NCBI GenBank assembly: GCA_937967375.1
Contig: CALCJF010000111.1
Coordinates: forward strand, 1 to 20,705
Source: an uncultured Leucobacter sp.
GTDB taxonomy: Bacteria > Actinomycetota > Actinomycetes > Actinomycetales > Microbacteriaceae
DNA length: 20,705 nucleotides
Direction of reading: 5' to 3'
In this document: in pieces, positions 15,892 through 20,705 of the stretch
Layout: every line of letters begins with the position of its first letter
Numbering within the stretch: position 1 is the first letter of the stretch
Made by a program: the position numbers and the translations under genes
The notes under the pieces: generated by a model
Told to the model about the DNA's origin: nothing
What the model saw: the letters and a program-made list of their open reading frames with translations, nothing else
The model's database searches: none

Positions 15892-17018
15892 CCGAGCCAT
15901 CCCATTCCGAAGGCTGCAGCGACCGCACCGCCGAGCACAAGCACCGCGATACCCGCTCCGATCAAACCGGACTTCACGGGTGAACCAGGTGCGTCGCGCA
16001 GCACGCCGTCACTGTCTTCGCCCTGCTGGCTTGCCTTGAGTTCGGCTCGCTGCTGCGCCCGAGTCGACGTTCTCACCGAGGTGACGACTGGGCCCCGCAC
16101 GCGCGACAGATCTGCGGCTGGCGCCACCCATCCCTGCCTCACGAGGTCGAGGGGCGTGACATCGAACCCGTAAGCCCGCTGCAGCTGACGCAGCGCCTCG
16201 GCGAACTCGTGCATGCTGGTCAGGCGATCCTCTGGCCGCAATGCCATCGATTTCTTCAGAACTGCATCGAAAGCCTCGTAGCCCTGTGCTCCCGGAATCG
16301 GGCGGTACCTTGCCTGGTAAATGCGCGCCTTCATCTTCGACTCGGTGTTCTGCGCGCGCTCGACATGCTCGAACGGCGCGAGGCCTGCGGCAAAGGTATA
16401 GAGCGTGGCACCGAGTGCCCAGATTTCGCTCGCGACCGTGCCGGTGGTTGCGCCCGTGTTCACCTCGGGCGCGGCCCACGGAATCGACAGTGCCCGCATC
16501 TTGTCGTCAGAGGCGTATTGATTGTGCAGCATCGAGATGCCGAAGTCGGTGAGTGCGGGGCGACCCGTCGTCGTGAGCAGCACGTTCGACGGTTTGATGT
16601 CGCGATGCAAGATGCCCGCCTGGTGCGCAGTTTCGAGCGCTCCAGCCAACCGCACGCCGGCGTCGAGCACCACCTCGAGCGGGGCCGGCTTGCCGAGCGT
16701 CAGTACACGCATAGAGTCCGGGCAGAACTCCATCGTGAGATACGGCCGGCCATCGACCGAGATACCCGCCGCATAGATCGACACGATCGACGGATGGCTC
16801 GAAAGTCTCGCCATTGCGTCAGCCTCAGACTCGAAATCAGAACGATCTCGAGCCTCGTGTATCGGGGTCTTCAGCACTTTCACGGCGACCACTCGCCGTG
16901 GCATATCTTGCTCGTACTGATACACGTCTGCGAAGCCGCCACTGCCAAGCGGGCGCACGTAACCGAGGCCCGTGATGCGCGGCGGCGCTGGCGTGGGGGG
17001 AGCAGACACGATATTCAT
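15888..17018 (-). CDS. Serine/threonine protein kinase, tail-anchored, without extracellular sensor domain
   Basis: This is a 376-aa Hanks-type kinase at the head of the operon. The kinase domain spans about 15-285: Gly loop GSGGFADV at 25-32, Lys47 in VAVKVL, helix-C Glu65, HRDIKPSN at 138-145 with catalytic Asp140, DFG at 158-160 and APE at 183-185. The activation segment is unusual: LSIPWAAPE has Ser-Ile where most bacterial kinases have Gly-Thr, and SEIWALG has Glu where the conserved Asp of subdomain IX is usual. A Ser/Thr/Arg-rich juxtamembrane linker follows, then one hydrophobic helix at about 350-371 that ends the protein, so there are no PASTA or other outside domains. The ATG at 17018 is chosen because it places the kinase fold about 14 residues from the start; an in-frame GTG at 17048 has no ribosome binding site. 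The ATG itself has only a weak one. Confidence 0.93.
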   Translation of the reverse strand: MNIVSAPPTPAPPRITGLGYVRPLGSGGFADVYQYEQDMPRRVVAVKVLKTPIHEARDRSDFESEADAMARLSSHPSIVSIYAAGISVDGRPYLTMEFCPDSMRVLTLGKPAPLEVVLDAGVRLAGALETAHQAGILHRDIKPSNVLLTTTGRPALTDFGISMLHNQYASDDKMRALSIPWAAPEVNTGATTGTVASEIWALGATLYTFAAGLAPFEHVERAQNTESKMKARIYQARYRPIPGAQGYEAFDAVLKKSMALRPEDRLTSMHEFAEALRQLQRAYGFDVTPLDLVRQGWVAPAADLSRVRGPVVTSVRTSTRAQQRAELKASQQGEDSDGVLRDAPGSPVKSGLIGAGIAVLVLGGAVAAAFGMGWLG

Positions 17019-17089
17019 CCTATGTGAGAAAAAGAGTGCCCCGTGCACCGCACAAATGAACAGTTTTCTGATGCGCCGCTAGAGACAGA
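17019..17089 (-). promoter_or_regulatory. Probable promoter region of the kinase-to-Thr-motif operon
   Basis: This 71-bp segment separates the rplA terminator from the kinase ATG and must hold the promoter if the terminator works. It contains AT-rich patches (CAGAAAACTGTTCATTTG and CTTTTTCTC on the minus strand) and the repeated GTGC/GCAC words GTGCGGTGCAC and GGGGCAC. I cannot pick a -35/-10 pair with confidence. The ATG has no good Shine-Dalgarno sequence, so a short or leaderless transcript is possible. Confidence 0.4.
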
Positions 17090-17120
17090 GGATCCCCCGA
17101 CGCAAGGCGTCGGGGGATCC
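17090..17120 (-). terminator. Rho-independent-type terminator after rplA
   Basis: A perfect 14-bp inverted repeat, GGATCCCCCGACGC at 17090-17103 and GCGTCGGGGGATCC at 17107-17120, encloses a three-base loop. It starts 27 bp past the rplA stop codon. On the minus strand the stem is followed by TCTGTCTCT, which is pyrimidine-rich but not a clean T run, as is common in actinobacterial terminators. It separates ribosomal-protein transcription from the kinase operon. Confidence 0.85.
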
Positions 17121-17146
17121 TCGAAGCAAATCTCGAAGAGAGTCGC

Positions 17147-17836
17147 TTAGATTGCGTTGACGTCGAGCGGGATGCCCGGGCCGAAGGTGGTCGAAACCGC
17201 ACCCTTCACCAGGTACTTGCCCTTCGACGACGAAGGCTTGAGGCGCACGATTTCGTCGAGTACTGCAGCGATGTTGTCGCCGAGCTGCTCGGGCGAGAAC
17301 GAAGCCTTGCCAACGATGAAGTGCACGTTCGAGTGCTTGTCGACGCGGAACTCGATCTTGCCACCCTTGATGTCGGTCACTGCCTGAGCAGCGTTCGGGG
17401 TGACGGTGCCGGTCTTGGGGTTCGGCATGAGGCCGCGGGGGCCAAGCACCTTACCCAGACGACCGACCTTGCCCATGAGCTCGGGAGTCGAGACTGCCGA
17501 GTCGAAGTCGGTCCAGCCGCCAGCGACCTTCTCGATCAGCTCGTCGCCGCCAACCTCGTCAGCGCCAGCAGCGATCGCTGCCTCTGCTGCGGGGCCGGTC
17601 GCGAACACGATGACGCGTGCGGTCTTGCCGGTGCCGTGGGGCAGGCTGACGGTGCCGCGCACCATCTGGTCTGCCTTACGGGGGTCAACGCCGAGCTTGA
17701 CAGCGACCTCAACGGTCGAGTCGGTCTTTGCCGAACCGGTCTCCTTCGCCAGGGCGACTGCCTCGGCGGGAGTGTAGAACTTGCCGTCCTCGATCTTCGA
17801 GGCTGCGGCGCGGTATGCCTTTGACTTCTGTGCCAT
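17147..17836 (-). CDS. rplA: 50S ribosomal protein L1
   Basis: This is a full-length 229-aa L1, the protein of the mobile L1 stalk on the large subunit, which contacts 23S rRNA and deacylated tRNA at the E site. The strongest evidence is the family signature LGKVLGPRGLMPNPKTGT at about 127-144. The N-terminal KAYRAAASKI and the C-terminal segment KGKYLVKGAVSTTFGPGIPLDV also match the family. It lies 12 bp after rplK, and its AAGGGG ribosome binding site starts within the rplK stop codon, so the pair is translationally linked. In many bacteria L1 represses its own operon by binding the mRNA leader; whether it does so here is not shown. Confidence 0.98.
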   Translation of the reverse strand: MAQKSKAYRAAASKIEDGKFYTPAEAVALAKETGSAKTDSTVEVAVKLGVDPRKADQMVRGTVSLPHGTGKTARVIVFATGPAAEAAIAAGADEVGGDELIEKVAGGWTDFDSAVSTPELMGKVGRLGKVLGPRGLMPNPKTGTVTPNAAQAVTDIKGGKIEFRVDKHSNVHFIVGKASFSPEQLGDNIAAVLDEIVRLKPSSSKGKYLVKGAVSTTFGPGIPLDVNAI

Positions 17837-17848
17837 GATCCGTGCCCC

Positions 17849-18277
17849 TTACTCGACCGTGATGCCCATGGAACGGGCGGTGCCGGCGATGATCTTCGAT
17901 GCTGCGTCGAGGTCGTTTGCGTTCAGATCAGCCTGCTTCTGCTCGGCGATCGCGCGTACCTGATCAGCGGTCACCTTCGCGACCTTGACGGTGTGGGGAG
18001 TTCCCGAACCCTTCTGCACGCCAGCAGCCTTCTTGAGCAGCTCAGCGGCGGGCGGGGTCTTCAGAACGAAGGTGAACGAGCGATCCTCGTACACGGTGAT
18101 CTCAACGGGAACGACGTTGCCGCGCTGGCTCTCCGTTGCGGCGTTGTACGCCTTGCAGAACTCCATGATGTTGACGCCGTGCTGACCCAGGGCAGGACCC
18201 ACGGGGGGTGCCGGGTTGGCGGCGCCGGCTGCGATCTGAAGCTTGATCAGACCGGTAACCTTCTTGGCTTTTGCCAT
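17849..18277 (-). CDS. rplK: 50S ribosomal protein L11
   Basis: This is a full-length 142-aa L11 of the GTPase-associated centre, where with 23S rRNA it contacts elongation and release factors. The N-terminal domain carries the Pro-rich factor-facing segment NPAPPVGPALGQHGVNIMEF (21-40); the C-terminal rRNA-binding domain includes GSGTPHTVKVAKVT and ends in IIAGTARSMGI. ATG at 18277 has a good GAGGAAAC ribosome binding site (plus strand 18282-18289). It heads the rplK-rplA unit. Normally nusG lies directly upstream; here a carboxylesterase gene intervenes, so rplKA probably has its own promoter in the 154-bp gap. Confidence 0.98.
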   Translation of the reverse strand: MAKAKKVTGLIKLQIAAGAANPAPPVGPALGQHGVNIMEFCKAYNAATESQRGNVVPVEITVYEDRSFTFVLKTPPAAELLKKAAGVQKGSGTPHTVKVAKVTADQVRAIAEQKQADLNANDLDAASKIIAGTARSMGITVE

Positions 18278-18431
18278 GATTGTTTCCTCTCATACGAAGT
18301 CGGATTCTCACCGGCTTCTCCCGCTTCTCGGGCCGTTCCCGAGCGCGGTTGTTGTTCGCGCAGCACAAGGGCAGGCGCAAACCACATAAGTTTACGCCAG
18401 ATTGGACGGTAGCGCCAGCCCGCTTCTTTGG
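18278..18431 (-). promoter_or_regulatory. rplKA leader and probable promoter region
   Basis: This 154-bp gap lies between the esterase stop and rplK. On the minus strand a TAAACT hexamer at about 18386-18391 is a -10 candidate, but no good -35 sits at 16-18 bp from it. Further downstream the transcript would contain a perfect 6-bp stem, CTCGGG and CCCGAG (plus strand 18327-18332 and 18338-18343) with a five-base loop. Leaders of L11-L1 operons often hold an L1-binding structure; I cannot show that this is one. No clear terminator for the esterase is seen here, so some read-through from it into rplK is possible. Confidence 0.4.
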
Positions 18432-19889
18432 TCAGCCGAGCAGCGCGTCGAGCGCGGCCTCGCGCGGCACAGGCTCGAGGCCGATCGTTTCGTCGTAGAG
18501 CCTCACCTTCTTGCCGTCTGCGAACTGCGGCCACCCCGCGTCGCCGGTCTTGATGAAGCGCACCCAGTCGGCGTGCATCTTGTCAGCGAGCTGCTGCGGC
18601 GCGTGATCGGCCATCATCTTCGCATCGTCGGTGTCGAGTGCGTCGAACACGAAGCCCAGCTCAAGGGCGTGCGCTGCCCCGAGGCTGTGCTTCGGAGTCT
18701 TCCAGAGGAATTCGTAAGCGTACGTTGACGCCGTTCGGTTTCTTGCGGCGAGGATCGCCGGGCCCCGCAGCAGGCGATCCGTGATGAGCTGGCCGAGCAC
18801 CTCCCCACGGTTCGAGCCCTGCCAGTCCTGCTTATATGCAGCAATTGCCCGCTTCGAGATCTTCAGCGCCTTCGCCGCAATCCAAAACTTCAGCCCGCCT
18901 ATCGCGGCAAGCGCCTCGGGAGCGAACCAGAGGCGGTACTCCTGCGTGTTCGCGCCGATGAGCACTGGCTGCCGGGCTGATTCGAGCCCCGCCGCCGGGG
19001 TAATCGGCAGAGTGTCCTCGTCGAGCGTCAGCACGTACGCTGGGGCGCCCGAGAGAATCGACTTGCCCCCGACCTGCTCTTTTCTCACCCGCATCAATTC
19101 CTGCGGCTCGACACTTGCAAAGCCCGCCTTCGTGGCGGGCACTCCGAGACGCTTGGCGAGGTCGCTGCTGAGCTTGCCGCTCTTCTCAGCATGCTCGGCA
19201 CTCGTCGGGCCGCTCTGCACGATCGCGCCTGCGATGAGCGCGCGGCTGTCGGGGCGCGCGAGCAGCGCGGCGACAAGGGATCCGCCGGCAGACTCCCCCA
19301 TCACCGTGATTCGCGCTGGGTCGCCACCGAAAGCTTTGATCTCGTCGTGCACCCAGCGCAGCCCGGCCGCAACATCTTCGAGCCCGAGGTTGCGCGGCAC
19401 CCCCTCGAGCACCGAGAAACCCTCGGCACCAAGGCGATAGTTAATCGAGACGAAGACCACTCCGTCGCGCGCGAAGCTGGTGCCGTCGTAGATGCCGAGC
19501 GCCGCCCCGCCGCGCTCGAACGCGCCGCCGTGCACCCAGAGCACGACCGGCAGCCCTTCGTCGCGGCCAGTGGCGTCGCTCCGCGTCCACACGTTCGCGG
19601 TCAAAATGTCTTCGCCGGGGCGGTCGATGCTCGGCAGAATGGTGCCGATGCGGCCCGGATAGGGCGTCTGCGGCGAGGCCGGGCCGAACTCGCTGGCGTC
19701 TCGCGGCTCTGCCCAGGGTTCGGCGCGTTCGGGCTTCGCGAAGCGCCGTTTGCCGAAGGGCGGGGCCGCATATGGAATGCCGAGGTATCTATCGATGCCT
19801 TCTGTACTGCGTCCGATCAGTTCGCCCGAACTGATGCGGGTGGTGGGGTGCGCTGCGTGGTGTGCCGCAGGGGCTTGCGTCATTGCCAT
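18432..19889 (-). CDS. Type-B carboxylesterase (alpha/beta hydrolase, carboxylesterase/lipase family)
   Basis: This 485-aa serine hydrolase should cleave carboxylic esters; the natural substrate is unknown. The oxyanion-hole motif HGGAF is at 120-124, the nucleophile elbow GESAGG at 198-203 gives Ser200, Glu317 in GANTQEY is the likely acid residue and His407 in AAHALEL the likely base. YLGIPYAAPPFGKRRF near the N-terminus is typical of the family. No signal peptide is evident, so it is probably cytoplasmic. ATG at 19889 is used; ATG two codons later is equally possible, and neither has a strong ribosome binding site. A TAGACT sequence seven bases upstream could be a -10 element giving a leaderless message. 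Its place between nusG and rplK, with a strong terminator on its upstream side, suggests a cassette inserted into a ribosomal-protein neighbourhood. Confidence 0.93.
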   Translation of the reverse strand: MAMTQAPAAHHAAHPTTRISSGELIGRSTEGIDRYLGIPYAAPPFGKRRFAKPERAEPWAEPRDASEFGPASPQTPYPGRIGTILPSIDRPGEDILTANVWTRSDATGRDEGLPVVLWVHGGAFERGGAALGIYDGTSFARDGVVFVSINYRLGAEGFSVLEGVPRNLGLEDVAAGLRWVHDEIKAFGGDPARITVMGESAGGSLVAALLARPDSRALIAGAIVQSGPTSAEHAEKSGKLSSDLAKRLGVPATKAGFASVEPQELMRVRKEQVGGKSILSGAPAYVLTLDEDTLPITPAAGLESARQPVLIGANTQEYRLWFAPEALAAIGGLKFWIAAKALKISKRAIAAYKQDWQGSNRGEVLGQLITDRLLRGPAILAARNRTASTYAYEFLWKTPKHSLGAAHALELGFVFDALDTDDAKMMADHAPQQLADKMHADWVRFIKTGDAGWPQFADGKKVRLYDETIGLEPVPREAALDALLG

Positions 19890-20099
19890 GCCCGCAGTCT
19901 ATTGCTCGGGCCTGCTTCGCGGCGGGTTTCATCTGCTTCCATTTACTCACCGGGGTGAAGCGTCTCGCGTGCGTGGTGGTCCTCGTCGGCAAACTCGGAG
20001 ATCACTCGAAATCTCGGATAAATCCCGGCAATGCATCCGAATTTTGCCTCGATCTCCGCGATTTACGTTGACCGGACCGAACCACCGTGCGCGAGCTTG

Positions 20100-20124
20100 T
20101 GGTTATTGGAATTTCCAATAACCA
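20100..20124. promoter_or_regulatory. AT-rich 12+12 palindrome upstream of the esterase
   Basis: TGGTTATTGGAA at 20100-20111 and TTCCAATAACCA at 20113-20124 form a perfect inverted repeat around a single central T. It has no T-tract beside it and almost no loop, so a dimeric repressor site is more likely than a terminator. It is about 210 bp upstream of the esterase ATG and about 55 bp from the nusG terminator. The binding protein is unknown and no regulator gene is adjacent. Confidence 0.5.
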
Positions 20125-20179
20125 GAAAAGTGACGGGCAACGAGCGAGGCCGCGCCGCGATTAGCCAGCGCCGAAAAGA

Positions 20180-20219
20180 CGAGCGCCCCGATCTTTTTCG
20201 AAAAAGATCGGGGCGCTCG
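20180..20219 (-). terminator. nusG terminator: perfect 40-bp palindrome
   Basis: The two 20-bp halves are exact reverse complements, with GC-rich outer arms (CGAGCGCCCCGATC) and a T5/A5 tract meeting at a TTCGAA centre. It begins 19 bp after the nusG stop codon. On the minus strand the stem is followed by TCTTTTC. This fits a strong intrinsic terminator after nusG; its symmetry means it could also act on transcription from the other side. Confidence 0.88.
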
Positions 20220-20238
20220 CCCAGCGTAAGCCGAAAAC

Positions 20239-20705
20239 TTAGATCATCTTGGTGACCTGGTCGAAGCTGAGCTCGACCGGAGTCTCACGCTCGAACAGCG
20301 ACACCAGCACGGTGAGCTTGCCCGCGGCGGGGTTGATCTCGCTGATCGTGCCGGGCAGGCCTTCGAACGAGCCCGACTTGATCGTGATGGTCTCGCCAAC
20401 CTCGAAGTCGATCTCGATGTTGCCGGCAGCTGCAGCACCAGCGGCAGCCTTCGACTTCGCGAGCACGGGCTCAAGTTCGACGGTGCTCTTCAGCATCTCG
20501 AACGCCTCGTTGAAGCGCAGCGGAACCGGGTTGTGCGCGTTGCCGACGAAGCCAGTGACACCCGGAGTGTGGCGAACGACCGACCAGGTGTTCTCGTTGA
20601 GGTGCATGCGCACGAGCACATAGCCCGGAATACGCACGCGAGTGACCATCTTGCGCTGGCCGTTCTTGACCTCCATGACCTCTTCCATGGGGACCTGAAT
20701 CTCGT
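20239..20705 (-). CDS. nusG: Transcription termination/antitermination factor NusG (5' end outside window)
   Basis: The last 155 or so codons of NusG are present; the gene runs off the right edge, so the start and most of the N-terminal extension are missing. The frame enters as EIQVPMEEVMEVKNGQRK, continues through the NGN domain (IPGYVLVRMHLNENTWSVVRHTPGVTGFVG), an Ala-rich linker (AKSKAAAGAAAAGN) and the C-terminal KOW domain (VGETITIKSGSFEGLPGTISEINP to the end). The NGN domain binds RNA polymerase and the KOW domain contacts Rho or ribosomal protein S10. There is an in-frame ATG at 20688, but the conserved sequence upstream of it shows that this is not the true start. In most bacteria rplK follows directly; here an esterase gene does. 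Confidence 0.97.
   Translation of the reverse strand, partial: EIQVPMEEVMEVKNGQRKMVTRVRIPGYVLVRMHLNENTWSVVRHTPGVTGFVGNAHNPVPLRFNEAFEMLKSTVELEPVLAKSKAAAGAAAAGNIEIDFEVGETITIKSGSFEGLPGTISEINPAAGKLTVLVSLFERETPVELSFDQVTKMI

Larger units (their letters stand above)
19890..20238. other. 349-bp intergenic region between nusG and the esterase
   Basis: No gene is supported. From the nusG side it holds the nusG terminator palindrome (20180-20219), about 55 bp with nothing notable, an AT-rich palindrome (20100-20124), and a more distant inverted repeat CGGAGATC (19996-20003) / GATCTCCG (20051-20058). The part nearest the esterase should contain its promoter. Base composition at about 20000-20130 is visibly more AT-rich than the flanking genes. 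I looked for a tRNA on both strands and found none. Confidence 0.5.

Noticed and set aside
15073..16173. A 366-codon plus-strand frame across the kinase and Ig-like gene junction
   Set aside because: It is antisense to the kinase C-terminus and the Ig-like protein N-terminus and shows no motif of its own.
17019..17048. A ten-codon longer kinase starting at GTG 17048
   Set aside because: No ribosome binding site precedes it and the added residues are not part of the kinase fold; ATG 17018 is preferred, though weakly supported itself.
19789..19992. A 67-codon minus-strand frame ending inside the esterase gene
   Set aside because: It overlaps the esterase start in another frame, has no recognisable motif and no good ribosome binding site. 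It could be a remnant, but nothing supports it.
1..20705. CRISPR arrays, insertion sequences, tRNA or rRNA genes, prophage or integrase genes
   Set aside because: No regularly spaced direct repeats, transposase or integrase motifs, or RNA gene signatures were seen on either strand.

Overview
The window is high-GC DNA from an actinobacterium. The L11, L1 and NusG sequences and the operon types suit the family Microbacteriaceae; Leucobacter or a close relative is my guess, not something the sequence proves. Every gene I can support lies on the minus strand, so transcription runs from high to low coordinates. The long plus-strand reading frames are antisense shadows of GC-rich genes.

Layout in transcription order. 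(1) 20705-20239: the 3' part of nusG, closed by a perfect 40-bp palindromic terminator. (2) 19889-18432: a type-B carboxylesterase between nusG and rplK, two genes that are normally adjacent, preceded by a 349-bp gap holding a second AT-rich palindrome. (3) 18277-17147: rplK and rplA, ending in a 14-bp-stem terminator. (4) 17018-1629: an eight-gene operon of about 15.4 kb. (5) 1551-115: an SDR oxidoreductase of the HSDL2 type followed by a TetR-family regulator, with a palindromic operator candidate upstream.

The eight-gene operon is the main interest. In order it encodes a tail-anchored Ser/Thr kinase, a giant (about 2000 aa) exported protein made of tandem Ig-like/FN3 modules, a MoxR-type AAA+ ATPase, a DUF58 protein, a TgpA-like membrane transglutaminase homologue, a DUF5684-FHA membrane protein, a PP2C phosphatase, and a small tail-anchored protein with seven copies of a D-x-T-(V/I)-V-V motif. 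Six of the seven junctions overlap (four to eight bases), so the genes are probably translationally coupled. The set contains a writer (kinase), an eraser (PP2C), a reader (FHA) and an apparent multivalent substrate (the Thr-motif protein), joined to a MoxR/DUF58/transglutaminase membrane module and a surface protein. I infer a membrane phospho-signalling and assembly system at the cell envelope. I know of no characterised function for this exact set.

Two details look new to me. The transglutaminase homologue has Asp and Ala where the catalytic Cys and His belong, so it looks like a pseudoenzyme. The D-x-T-hydrophobic motif of the last gene recurs next to the FHA domain and in the tail of the PP2C protein, suggesting a shared phospho-docking code inside the operon.
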